This document shows, in pieces, positions 26,953-35,539 of a stretch of DNA of 64,000 nucleotides (the stretch's first letter is position 1; each line of letters starts with the position of its first letter). Source of the stretch: CSP1-1 sp035620615 (GTDB lineage: Archaea > Thermoproteota > Nitrososphaeria > Nitrososphaerales > Nitrosopumilaceae); contig DASPGM010000010.1 in NCBI GenBank assembly GCA_035620615.1, positions 1-64,000 of the forward strand, given 5' to 3'. The notes under the pieces were generated by a model. It was not told the DNA's origin. It did not search any database and was given only the letters and a program-made list of their open reading frames with translations. The position numbers were made by a program, and so were the translations under genes.

Positions 26953-28500
26953 CTAGAGATTGATATTTCCATGTTTACGAGGAAGTTGTTTTTCTCTTTT
27001 ATTCAAAAGCATTTCTAATCCTTTAATTAACATGGGTCTGGTTTCTGCAGGATCTATTACAGCGTCAACTGTACCATGAGATGCTGCCACGTAGGGATTT
27101 GAAAATTTTGTAGTAAATTCATCGACTAATTGTTTCTTTAATGTTTCAGGGTCTTTTGAGTTTACAAGATCTTTTCTATTCATAATTTTGATTGCTGCTT
27201 CTGACCCCATAACAGCAATTTGTGCTGTAGGCCATGCATAATTAAGATCGGTTCTTAGATTTTTACTTCCCATGGCAATATAGGCTCCTCCATATGCTTT
27301 ACCAATTACTAAAGTAATTTTTGGTACTGTAGCTTCACAATATGCATACAATAGTTTGCTTCCATGTCGAATGATACCTTGGTGTTCTTGATTTGTACCT
27401 GGCATGTAACCAGGGGTATCAACTAGAGTAATTATTGGGATATGATAACAATCACAAAATCTAATGAATCTAGCAGCTTTATTTGAAGAATCGATGTCAA
27501 GAGCACCAGCTAATGAAATTGGTTGATTTGCAACAATTCCAACAGTTCTACCGTTTAATCTTCCATATCCAACTACAATATTAGATGCAAATAACTCATG
27601 AATTTCAAAGAATTTGTTATTATCTAAAATCGAATGAATAATTTCTTTCATATCATATGGTTGCAATGAGTTTTCGGGCATTACATTAATCAAATTATGA
27701 TCTAATCTATTTGGATCATCATCGGTTTGAACTATTGGAGGTTCTTCTGTGTTGTTTTGCGGAATATATGATAGAAGATTTCGTATATAGTCCATACAAT
27801 CATATTCGTTTTTTGCAACAAAATGCGAAACACCACTCTTTGAGGCATGAGTCATTGCACCACCTAATTCATCAGTAGAAACTTCCTCTGCAAGAACGGT
27901 TTTTACAACATCAGGTCCAGTTACAAACATTGAAGCTGCTTTATCAACCATAATTACAAAATCAGTCATAGCTGGTGAATATACAGCACCGCCTGCAGAT
28001 GGTCCAATACTTGCAGTTATCTGTGGGACAACTCCTGAAGCTAATTCATTATGATAAAAAATGTCTGCAAAGCCATCCAAGCTTAAGATTCCCTCTTGAA
28101 TCCGTGCACCACCAGAATCTGCTATTCCAATTATAGGACAGCCAACGCGTAAAGCATGATCCATCAGCTTAGTAATTTTTTTTGCTCCCATTTGACTAAG
28201 TGTTCCACCAAGAACGGTAAAGTCGTATGCAAAAACAAAGACTTGTCTACCATTTATTTTTCCATATCCTGTAATAATCGCATCACCAAAAAATTTCTTT
28301 TTTTGCATCTCATATTCATGATAATGATGTGTGGTGAGCTTATCTAGTTCAACAAAGCTTCCTTCATCTAATAAGAGATCTATTCGTTCTCGTCCAGTCA
28401 GTTTTCCTTTTTCATGTTGAGCAAGTATTCTATCTTGGCCTCCGCCTTGTTCTGCAATCTTATTTTTTTTTAGAAATTCTTCAATTTTTTCAGAATGCAT
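26953..28500 (-). CDS. carboxyltransferase subunit of acetyl/propionyl-CoA carboxylase
   Basis: 515 aa, PccB-type carboxyltransferase with two crotonase-like halves. Seen: KGKLTGRERIDLLLDEGSF near the N-terminus, oxyanion-hole glycines in DSGGARIQEG and GPSAGGAVYSPAMTDF, and in the second half VDTPGYMPGTNQEHQG and GKAYGGAYIAMGS. Archaeal enzymes of this type accept both acetyl-CoA and propionyl-CoA. First gene of the operon, divergent from the flavoprotein gene at 28643. Confidence 0.95.
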   Translation of the reverse strand: MHSEKIEEFLKKNKIAEQGGGQDRILAQHEKGKLTGRERIDLLLDEGSFVELDKLTTHHYHEYEMQKKKFFGDAIITGYGKINGRQVFVFAYDFTVLGGTLSQMGAKKITKLMDHALRVGCPIIGIADSGGARIQEGILSLDGFADIFYHNELASGVVPQITASIGPSAGGAVYSPAMTDFVIMVDKAASMFVTGPDVVKTVLAEEVSTDELGGAMTHASKSGVSHFVAKNEYDCMDYIRNLLSYIPQNNTEEPPIVQTDDDPNRLDHNLINVMPENSLQPYDMKEIIHSILDNNKFFEIHELFASNIVVGYGRLNGRTVGIVANQPISLAGALDIDSSNKAARFIRFCDCYHIPIITLVDTPGYMPGTNQEHQGIIRHGSKLLYAYCEATVPKITLVIGKAYGGAYIAMGSKNLRTDLNYAWPTAQIAVMGSEAAIKIMNRKDLVNSKDPETLKKQLVDEFTTKFSNPYVAASHGTVDAVIDPAETRPMLIKGLEMLLNKREKQLPRKHGNINL

Positions 28501-28642
28501 GCCCAGCGATCTAAAACATGTTATTACATATATTAAGTTTAGAAAATAGAATTGAAGTTAGAATTTTTCTCTTTTACAGTTCTAGTTTTAGATTGGAACT
28601 AAAGAGAAATACATTTATCCAAAGTTGCAAAAAAATACTTTG

Positions 28643-29488
28643 ATGGTTCTAGATAACAAAGGAATAATCACTTACACTCAATTTTTAAGGGAAGATCTTG
28701 TTATCCTCCGATTTGTTCCCGAGAATGGCATAATGCCAGAATACAGGACAGGTCAATTTCTTACACTAGGTGTACCCATCCCTACTGAAAATTTTAAAAT
28801 GGTTCGTCGTGCTTATTCAATAGCATCTCATCCTGAAAATAGAAAATATTTTGAATTTGTTATTAGATGGGTACGAAAGCCCTTACCTGGTCGTGTTACC
28901 ACCCAATTATTCTATGCAAGTGAAGGTGATAAAATATTTTGGGGAAATCCAACAGGAAATGCATTAGCAATTAGTAATACATTACCTAATGGTCAACCAG
29001 ATAAAAGAAGAATAATTTGTGTTGGAGGTGGTACAGGTATTGCTCCGTTTGTTGCATATGCTCAACATCTACATGCAATTGGCGATAAAAGAGAGATAGT
29101 AGTTCTTCATGGTGCAAGTTATGTAGATGAACTAAGTTACAAAGGACTTTTTACAAAACTTGATGATGAAAGTATTGATAGAGGAAAAGACAAGTGGAAT
29201 TTCAAATACAGAGCTGCTATAAGTAGACCAAAAGAATGGTTTAACAGATCTTGGAAAGGGCAAACTGGAAGAGTTGAAGCGTTCTTTAAACCAAAACCTG
29301 GTGGATTATCGCCCATTGAAGAATTAGTAGGAGAAGAGCTAACAAAAGACAATACTATTATCTATATTTGTGGATATCAAGGAACCATTGATGGAGTAAT
29401 GGATTATGTGAAACCAAAAGGATTTGTCACGGAACATGATAAACGTGAAGATGGGAGTTTTGAAGTAAAGTATGAATCATACGGGTAG
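28643..29488 (+). CDS. ferredoxin-NADP reductase-like flavoprotein, copy 1
   Basis: 281 aa, FNR superfamily. FAD motif RRAYSIASHP (RxYS) at about residues 52-61, NAD(P)-binding GGGTGIAPFVAYAQHL, and a C-terminal ICGYQGTIDGVMDYV segment. Probably moves electrons between ferredoxin or flavodoxin and NADP(H). I use the ATG at 28643 because the paralogue at 43134-43979 starts at the equivalent residue (MVVDNK versus MVLDNK). The two proteins are near-identical over long stretches, e.g. HGASYVDELSYK and HDKREDGSFEVKYESYG. Confidence 0.85.
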   Translation: MVLDNKGIITYTQFLREDLVILRFVPENGIMPEYRTGQFLTLGVPIPTENFKMVRRAYSIASHPENRKYFEFVIRWVRKPLPGRVTTQLFYASEGDKIFWGNPTGNALAISNTLPNGQPDKRRIICVGGGTGIAPFVAYAQHLHAIGDKREIVVLHGASYVDELSYKGLFTKLDDESIDRGKDKWNFKYRAAISRPKEWFNRSWKGQTGRVEAFFKPKPGGLSPIEELVGEELTKDNTIIYICGYQGTIDGVMDYVKPKGFVTEHDKREDGSFEVKYESYG

Positions 29489-29513
29489 CCATTAATTATA
29501 AAAATAAAAATAA

Positions 29514-30602
29514 TTATTTTACTAAAGTTTCGACAGTAAGTCGTTTCATTGTTGCATCTAGAATAGGAACTTCTTTACTAATCAATTGTTCTACAGCAGG
29601 AACTTTACCTTTTCTTGCTTGGACATCTTCTTCATACATTTCAGAAACTTGATCTCTAAACATTAATTTCATCCCTGAAAATGATGAAATTTTCTCATCT
29701 ACTGCTCTAGGATCAGATATGTCTAATATTATAGTTCCTTTCTTTTTATTTTGCATAACCAGTTTTAATTTATCATAATTAATTAAGAAATAATCGGCGG
29801 TAGTTGCAACAAAAATAATATCAAACTTGTCAAATCCCGCCAAAACATCTGCAAATTCTATTGGTTTTCCTCCCAATATTTTTGAAAAACCATTAGCTCG
29901 GTCAATAGTTAAGCTTGTAACATCAAATTGGATATTTTTTTTATGTAGAGATATAGCAGTCATTGCTGCAGTTTCACCTGTTCCTATAAGCAAGACGTGT
30001 TTTCCAGAAAGTCCGGTTTTTTCTTCAACAGTTTTTACAGCTATATCACCAATGGAAATTGTTCCTTTACTAATACCAGTAGAATCTCTAATACGGGTAG
30101 CGATTCTGATTGAACTATCAAATAATTTATCTAATACTTTTCCAGCTGTTTGAGCCTTTTTAGCTAATTCTATAGCTGCCTTTATTTCATCAAGAACCTC
30201 TGTTCTTCCTACAACTAAGGATTCTAAACCAGTCGCAAGTCTTAATAGATGAAGATAGACATCAGAGTTCCTATACACTTCAAGGGTTTGGTCAAAGTGA
30301 TCTAAGTCATAAGAATCTAATTCTGTAAGGGATGACCAAGTTTTTTTAATTTGATTTATAGTCAAATTTTTTCCTTCACTGCGTCTAGCATCAGGTATAT
30401 CACCTCTTTCAAGATTTACCACCATAATAACTTCAACTCTAAATGCATTTTGAATAATTATACACTCTGAAACATCTGAAATTTTTTTAAAAGTTTCACA
30501 CGCAACTGTTAGATCTTTAAATGAAAAGCTTGCAATTTTATGTATAGGAATATTTTTGAATGTAACTCTTGCGTTTATAATATCAAAATTATTTTCAGCC
30601 AT
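29514..30602 (-). CDS. glutamyl-tRNA reductase homologue lacking the catalytic cysteine
   Basis: 362 aa, with the domain order of HemA (N-terminal catalytic, NADPH-binding, dimerisation helix). NADPH domain is clear: STGISKGTISIGDIAV, then LLIGTGETAAMTAISLH. In active HemA the N-domain has TCNRxE; here the aligned sequence is QNAFRVE (residues 51-57), so the catalytic Cys is Ala53. The later GEEQILGQ-type motif reads VGRTEVLDE (131-139). Therefore aminolevulinate synthesis by this protein is doubtful. It may be a diverged paralogue, or the only copy with a local change. No other heme-synthesis gene is in the window. Confidence 0.75.
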   Translation of the reverse strand: MAENNFDIINARVTFKNIPIHKIASFSFKDLTVACETFKKISDVSECIIIQNAFRVEVIMVVNLERGDIPDARRSEGKNLTINQIKKTWSSLTELDSYDLDHFDQTLEVYRNSDVYLHLLRLATGLESLVVGRTEVLDEIKAAIELAKKAQTAGKVLDKLFDSSIRIATRIRDSTGISKGTISIGDIAVKTVEEKTGLSGKHVLLIGTGETAAMTAISLHKKNIQFDVTSLTIDRANGFSKILGGKPIEFADVLAGFDKFDIIFVATTADYFLINYDKLKLVMQNKKKGTIILDISDPRAVDEKISSFSGMKLMFRDQVSEMYEEDVQARKGKVPAVEQLISKEVPILDATMKRLTVETLVK

Positions 30603-30615
30603 TATTTATCACTAT

Positions 30616-31320
30616 TTATTCTCGTAGTTTGGATCTTCCACCTTTAGCTGTACGAAAAACATTCATTCCTATATTGTAATTTTCATAAAGATAATCAAGA
30701 GTTTTTAAATCCTCTTCTGCTTGATGGATTTCTTGAGGATTTGAATTTGGATCACTCTTTAAGCGAGTAAGTCTTAATTGAGTTTCTTCTTTCTGAGTTT
30801 TAATTCCAATCTCATAATTAGATGTTCCACCAAATTCTGGACTGAGAATATGCTCAGGTTTGTATGGCGGAATGAAATCTTTTGGAATCTCAACTAATCT
30901 TGAAATTTCTTGCTCTTCATCTTGGGAAAGAATAGTTCTTTTTGGAGCTAAACCAAGTTTATCAAGCCAAAATTCTGGTTCTCCAAGTTCTCTTCTAAAA
31001 ATTTGTTCTACTCCTCGGTTGTGGGTAAATGAGCTTGTTGAATCTGTAGCGACCACTTGTGCAGCTAATTCGGCATATTCTTTTTCAGCTTCAGCTTCTG
31101 CAGCTGCTTTTGCAGCTTCCAATTTAGCTGCTGCCTCCTTGGCTTGAGCTTCTGCAATCGCAGCAACTTCTGCTGCAGACAAATTACTTTTTGAATCTTG
31201 AGATTTTAATGAGTTAGTAGGAGATTCTATCGTACTTTTCTTTTGTTTACTCTTAGTTCCCTTTGGTCTTCCACGTTTCTTTTTTGGTTCCTCTGCTGGA
31301 CTACCATCGGACATTACCAT
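30616..31320 (-). CDS. AT-hook and alanine-rich coiled-coil protein, unknown function
   Basis: 234 aa. Residues 13-28 contain KKKRGRPKGTKSK, an AT-hook-type minor-groove-binding motif. Residues about 48-95 are Ala/Glu/Lys-rich and should form a long helix or coiled coil. The C-terminal half, rich in charged residues, has no family I recognise. Inference: chromatin- or DNA-associated protein. An in-frame ATG two codons later could be the real start. Same strand and 13 bp upstream of the HemA homologue. Confidence 0.65.
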   Translation of the reverse strand: MVMSDGSPAEEPKKKRGRPKGTKSKQKKSTIESPTNSLKSQDSKSNLSAAEVAAIAEAQAKEAAAKLEAAKAAAEAEAEKEYAELAAQVVATDSTSSFTHNRGVEQIFRRELGEPEFWLDKLGLAPKRTILSQDEEQEISRLVEIPKDFIPPYKPEHILSPEFGGTSNYEIGIKTQKEETQLRLTRLKSDPNSNPQEIHQAEEDLKTLDYLYENYNIGMNVFRTAKGGRSKLRE

Positions 31321-31403
31321 ATCCTAAATTATGTTAAATTTTAAGGTTTTAGCATATTTTTTAGGAATATTTGCGATCTAAATTTAGTTAATTTCTGAAA
31401 ATA

Positions 31404-31523
31404 TCATGCTACTCTTTCAATTTCTCGAGCTGAATGATTTGTAATATCTTTGTGTATGAGAGCATGGGATTCTTGTTTAAATGTTAAATCACATCTGTAA
31501 CATTTCCATCCTAATGCACTCAT
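31404..31523 (-). CDS. mini C2H2-type zinc-finger protein (39 aa)
   Basis: Minus-strand ORF from an ATG at 31523. The protein reads MSALGWKCYRCDLTFKQE then SHALIH, i.e. C-x2-C-x8-H-x3-H, a near-classical single C2H2 finger, followed by a short polar tail. It lies alone in a 323-bp gap between the AT-hook gene and the Cys-rich gene; apart from it, that gap is AT-rich with no other recognisable feature. Target unknown. Confidence 0.62.
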   Translation of the reverse strand: MSALGWKCYRCDLTFKQESHALIHKDITNHSAREIERVA

Positions 31524-31643
31524 ATACTCAATATACAAAATTTGCATATAACGTTCACGTAGAAATGATCAGTATGATCTAAATACTAAAAATAAAAAAT
31601 AATATCTAATTGGAACTGTCGTCAAAGACTACCGTTTTTGGCC

Positions 31644-31967
31644 TTAAGTTTCAATTTTTAAATTTAATAGAGGAAATTTCTTTCTTACAGATGACTGGTA
31701 AGAAATAAAAGAATCCTCAAGATCATTACATTTTTTACAAATACATAATTGGGAAACTTTCTCAAGATTACAATCTTCAAGGTATTCACATTTTGAACAC
31801 CCAGCTGAACCACCACAAATGATACATTGAAGTTCTTTTATTTCAGCACATTTTTCATGTTTAACTCCTAATCCTTGAGCCCAAAGTCCGAGCTCATTTG
31901 CTTCAATTTTCTGGTTACATACAATACATGTTCCTGGAAATTTCATTGAAATTTTACGCCAGCTCAT
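31644..31967 (-). CDS. cysteine-rich zinc-binding protein, unknown
   Basis: 107 aa with repeated C-x2-C pairs: TCIVCNQK, LQCIICGGSAGCSKCEYLEDC and LCICKKCND, enough for two to three zinc sites. GLWAQGLGVKHEKC looks like part of a treble-clef or PARP-finger-like zinc module. Start overlaps the rfcL stop by 4 bp, so it is probably translated together with the clamp-loader large subunit; a replication or repair link is inference from that only. Confidence 0.65.
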   Translation of the reverse strand: MSWRKISMKFPGTCIVCNQKIEANELGLWAQGLGVKHEKCAEIKELQCIICGGSAGCSKCEYLEDCNLEKVSQLCICKKCNDLEDSFISYQSSVRKKFPLLNLKIET

Positions 31968-33124
31968 GATAGTTTTTCAATCTCCTTTACAATAATATCG
32001 TTAAAATTTTCTTCTAAATCTAAATTCAATTTATTGTTCTTAATACAAAATAACATGTACGGAAAATATAGAGTGCCAAATGTACTCCTTGATATATGCA
32101 TTTTTTTCCCAAGAATTGTAGCTAACTCCTTGATACTTTTTCCATCCCAACGGAGACGATTTAGAAGTTGCCAGGATAAATTATATTGAGAATATCTTAT
32201 CGTGGAATCTTTATGATACAATCCAATTAAAATTTCATCAAGATACCGTAATAATCTCCATTCTTGTGTTTTCATTATTCTACCATACAAAAGATCAGCT
32301 TTCGAAAGGACTTGCAACATTTTATCTAAATTATTTTGTGGAATATTACTACTAAGTACACTGGAATAAAATGCATTAATTTTTTCACGAGGATCGATAC
32401 GAAGCGAATAAAGTACACTTCTGGCTTCGTCAAATGAATTTGCTTTAAAAAATGCATTGACTCCAGATTCAATATCTAGATTTTCAAATGACTTTTCAGT
32501 TGCAGGTTCAAATCCTGTTACAAAAGCTTGTGCTGAATTTATTAGGGATCGTAAATCGCCTCTAGATTCACTAACGATTTTAATTATAGCGCCTGGACTT
32601 AAATTTGCGTTTTCTTTTTTTAGAATTTTTTTTAGAAATAATTGTACCAGTCTAGGAGGCAGAGGGCGAAGATGAATTGTTTTAACAACTTTTTTAATAC
32701 TTTTCATTTTTGATGAAAGTTCTGAATTTGCAGCTAGAATTATTGGAACTGTAGGTTCTTTAAGAATTTTAATTAGGGCCTCTGCTCCCCCATAATCTGA
32801 TCTTCCATAAATTCCATCTACCTCATCGACAAAAATCATTGGACTGCCAAGTATGCTGGTATTTCCTAAAATCGGACTGAGAATTTCCTCAATTCGATTT
32901 TTATTTCTAACATCACTTGCATTAAGACTTATCATATCATAGCCAAATTGTTTTGCTGCAAGATTTGCAAGCGTGGTTTTTCCAGTTCCTGGTGGCCCGA
33001 CAAGCAGTAATGGTTTAGTTCCTTTTTTCCATTTACCAAACCATTCCACAAATGAGGCACGGGCATCCTCATTTCCTATTAAATCAATAATGTTCTGAGG
33101 TCTATATTTTTCTGACCACATCAT
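31964..33124 (-). CDS. rfcL: replication factor C large subunit
   Basis: 386 aa AAA+ subunit of the clamp loader that places PCNA on primed DNA. N-terminal WSEKYRPQNIIDLIGN (RFC box), Walker A GPPGTGKTT at about 43-51, Walker B IFVDEVDGI, and sensor-1 AANSELS. The C-terminal collar domain is shorter than in crenarchaeal RfcL and there is no obvious C-terminal PIP box. Six bases downstream of the unknown gene 33131-34246; the small subunit is at 60481. Confidence 0.93.
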   Translation of the reverse strand: MMWSEKYRPQNIIDLIGNEDARASFVEWFGKWKKGTKPLLLVGPPGTGKTTLANLAAKQFGYDMISLNASDVRNKNRIEEILSPILGNTSILGSPMIFVDEVDGIYGRSDYGGAEALIKILKEPTVPIILAANSELSSKMKSIKKVVKTIHLRPLPPRLVQLFLKKILKKENANLSPGAIIKIVSESRGDLRSLINSAQAFVTGFEPATEKSFENLDIESGVNAFFKANSFDEARSVLYSLRIDPREKINAFYSSVLSSNIPQNNLDKMLQVLSKADLLYGRIMKTQEWRLLRYLDEILIGLYHKDSTIRYSQYNLSWQLLNRLRWDGKSIKELATILGKKMHISRSTFGTLYFPYMLFCIKNNKLNLDLEENFNDIIVKEIEKLS

Positions 33125-33130
33125 GACACA

Positions 33131-34246
33131 TCACTTTGGGAGATTCTCTGAAAGAGTAGACCAAATGTTTGCTTTCTGTAAACGATTATACCAATATTGA
33201 TTGTAGTGCTCAACTGTTAGAAAAAGAAATTCTAAAAATTCTTTATGTGAAAATTTATCTGGTAGGAGATCAAGGGCTAGACGCGCATCACTTAGGTACA
33301 AATTACTTTTTTCCATTGTTAATTCAAATCCTTTTTTTACATCATTCACAAGAAGAGAATAATAAAGCGGCCAAGAAGGAATTTTGATAAATTTATTTTT
33401 GATAGTGTCCTCTATTTCATTACCACAACCTACACATTCAGCTGCCCTAGCCATGCCTAGATAAAAAATTTCTCCAAGGGGTCTTTTAGCAAGTGCCATA
33501 TTTCTGCCTGCGGTGCCCATCACTGCACGGTATTTTTTATAACATTGATTCATTTCTTCTTCTGTGATTTTTAGAGGCTTTGTTTTTAGTTTAGTGTCCA
33601 TATACTGCCCCAATCTTGCGTCCTTAAAACCATCTTCAAATTCTTTTAGAACTTCTTCCCCTCCTTTTGAAATTTTATCTCTGGCAAGCTTCAAAATGTA
33701 GGGATTCATCAATTTGTAGTCATCAAGAAAGTCTAAATCTTCATCTTTGTCTACAATTCGATCCATTGGCTCACTAAGATCAATTGCAATAATATGACCA
33801 TCAACAATATTTTGGCGCATTTGATGGTCTTTTTTTCCTGAAAATTCTTCTGCTGCATCGTATAATGCATTAAAAACTGGAAAAGTCATCTTAACAAAAT
33901 TAGAATTTAGTATTCGTAAAACTCGATCCTTTAGTATTTCACGCTGTTCAAGTTTAGACTTAATTCCATCGATTTGAAATTCCTGCAATATGATTTCGGT
34001 AGAACCTACTTCTTTGGCAAATTGTTGCTGCGTATTATTTGGAGAATTATCCGATTTAATTTCATGCAATAAATCATCAGTAAATCGTTCTACAAAATTG
34101 GGAAATTCTTTTTCCGTTTCCTCTTTATATTTATTAAAAAGTTTGTACCCTTGAGATTTAAACAATGCTTGTTTAAGGATCTGTTTTCCAGGTTTAGTTG
34201 ACATTAACGCTTCTTTGCTAATAACAGATTGATCTTTTCCGCTCAC
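33131..34246 (-). CDS. conserved-looking protein of unknown function upstream of rfcL
   Basis: 371 aa, acidic and largely helical. I recognise no family. Visible features: an N-terminal region of about 100 charged residues, IVDGHIIAIDLSEPMDRIVD in the middle, one C-x2-C pair (AECVGCGNE) near residue 285, and an aromatic C-terminal segment EHYNQYWYNRLQ. Starts with GTG. It is first in a tight three-gene unit with rfcL and the Cys-rich gene, so a replication-associated role is possible. Confidence 0.75.
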   Translation of the reverse strand: MSGKDQSVISKEALMSTKPGKQILKQALFKSQGYKLFNKYKEETEKEFPNFVERFTDDLLHEIKSDNSPNNTQQQFAKEVGSTEIILQEFQIDGIKSKLEQREILKDRVLRILNSNFVKMTFPVFNALYDAAEEFSGKKDHQMRQNIVDGHIIAIDLSEPMDRIVDKDEDLDFLDDYKLMNPYILKLARDKISKGGEEVLKEFEDGFKDARLGQYMDTKLKTKPLKITEEEMNQCYKKYRAVMGTAGRNMALAKRPLGEIFYLGMARAAECVGCGNEIEDTIKNKFIKIPSWPLYYSLLVNDVKKGFELTMEKSNLYLSDARLALDLLPDKFSHKEFLEFLFLTVEHYNQYWYNRLQKANIWSTLSENLPK

Positions 34247-34331
34247 ACACGCTCAACTCCAGTCTAGTTATTTATGCTTTAAAGTAATTTTTTATTCCTT
34301 CACTTAAATTACGAAAAAATTGAAATGAATT

Positions 34332-35132
34332 ATGGAAGTAATTGAAATCCTCAAAGAAGCCTCTAAACGAGTATTTGAAAATGTGAAGGATTTAGCAGGT
34401 ACTAGAGCAGCGGCAGGGGATTATGGAAGAGGTGCTGGTGGCGATATTTCAAGAAATATAGATATAGTTGCAGAAAAAACTGTTTTAGATTATCTAAAGG
34501 AAATATCTTTTGAATGCATTGTTTTAGGTGAAGAATGTGGAAGGGTTGAGCTTTCCACTAAACCAAAAGGATTTGTAATTATGGATGCTATAGATGGTTC
34601 AGCAAATGCTGTTAGGGGAATTCCATTTTTTTGTTGTTCTTTAGCATTTGCCACTAAGGATAAAATAAGTTCGATTACAGATGGAGTCGTAACCGATCTT
34701 TCTTCTGGAGATATGTATTGGGCATCAAAGGGAAAAGGCTCGTTTTTAAATAATAAAAAAATCCATGTACAGGAAAAGGAACCAATTTATAGAATTATTG
34801 GAATAAATCTCTCAGGAGCAACTCCAAGACAATTAAAAAAAATTCACCATGTTTTGAAAAGTCATAATCATACAAGACATTTCGGAGCAAATGCACTTGA
34901 AATGGCTTTATTTGCCAAAGGACTAATGGATGTTTTTATTGATATTAGAGAAAAAATTAGAGTTCAAGATATTGCAGCTGGTTATTTGTTAATTAGAGAA
35001 GCAGGAGGTTTAGTTTTGAATGAAAAATTAAAACCATTAGATGCAGATCTCAGCTATAAAACAAGATTATCTTTTATTGCAGCATCTAATAAAAAAATTC
35101 TAAATGATGTTTTTGTAAGAAATAAAAAATGA
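34332..35132 (+). CDS. inositol monophosphatase-family sugar phosphatase
   Basis: 266 aa, Mg-dependent phosphatase of the IMPase/FBPase IV superfamily. Metal ligands are seen in GEECG (E67/E68) and DAIDGSAN (D85, D88), with the third motif region VQDIAAGYLLIREAGG near residue 215 carrying the family Asp. In archaea such enzymes often hydrolyse both inositol-1-phosphate and fructose-1,6-bisphosphate; which applies here is uncertain. IDGSAN replaces the commoner LDGTxN. Confidence 0.88.
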   Translation: MEVIEILKEASKRVFENVKDLAGTRAAAGDYGRGAGGDISRNIDIVAEKTVLDYLKEISFECIVLGEECGRVELSTKPKGFVIMDAIDGSANAVRGIPFFCCSLAFATKDKISSITDGVVTDLSSGDMYWASKGKGSFLNNKKIHVQEKEPIYRIIGINLSGATPRQLKKIHHVLKSHNHTRHFGANALEMALFAKGLMDVFIDIREKIRVQDIAAGYLLIREAGGLVLNEKLKPLDADLSYKTRLSFIAASNKKILNDVFVRNKK

Positions 35133-35135
35133 TGG

Positions 35136-35210
35136 CGCCCTTGGCGGGATTTGAACACGCGTCTCAGCCGTGACAGGGCCGAATTCTAGACCGGGCTATA
35201 CTACAAGGGC
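35136..35210 (-). tRNA. tRNA-Asp (GUC) with two stem mismatches
   Basis: Cloverleaf on the minus strand: acceptor GCCCTTG/CAAGGGC, anticodon stem CGGCC/GGCTG with loop CTGTCAC (anticodon GTC), T-loop TTCAAAT, discriminator G as required for Asp, and encoded CCA (35133-35135). D stem GTAT/GAAT contains an A:A mismatch (12:23) and T stem GCGTG/CCCGC a T:C mismatch (52:62). Also possible: outer GC/GC pairing beyond the acceptor in the precursor. Confidence 0.9.
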
Positions 35211-35307
35211 GCATTTAATCAAAATAATTCTGCCAGTTTAAAACTTTCCTTCAAACAAAATGTGCTGTAAAAGACTAAATTATACACGTCAACAAGTTGG
35301 CAAAGGG

Positions 35308-35381
35308 GGGTCTGTGGCGCAGCCAGGTAGCGCACCGGACTTTTAATCCGGTTGTCGTGGGTCCGAATCCCACCAGACCCG
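35308..35381 (+). tRNA. tRNA-Lys (UUU)
   Basis: Cloverleaf: acceptor GGGTCTG/CAGACCC, D stem GCGC/GCGC, anticodon stem CCGGA/TCCGG with loop CTTTTAA, T stem GTGGG/CCCAC, discriminator G, no CCA. The T-loop reads TCCGAAT, i.e. C instead of the near-universal T (pseudouridine) at position 55. Lies about 100 bp from, and divergent to, tRNA-Asp. Confidence 0.94.
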
Positions 35382-35444
35382 CCTCTTCATTTGACAAAAA
35401 TAGACATATCTGAGATGATCGCTAGATGATGATTACTACTTAGT

Positions 35445-35516
35445 TTGAAGATTAGAAAAAGGGATCATCCAAAAAAGTGTCCTCATTGTGGAAAAGAGTT
35501 TCCTAATATAATTTAG
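35445..35516 (+). CDS. possible 23-aa zinc-knuckle peptide
   Basis: From a TTG at 35445 the plus strand encodes MKIRKRDHPKKCPHCGKEFP plus three residues. The KKCPHCGKEF core is typical of a zinc-ribbon half, but only one Cys pair is present, so it could be a dimerising knuckle, a gene fragment or chance. It fills the gap between tRNA-Lys and the 3' end of argH; nothing else is seen there. Confidence 0.32.
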   Translation: MKIRKRDHPKKCPHCGKEFPNII

Positions 35517-35539
35517 GAATAGACTAAAACCGGCTTAAA

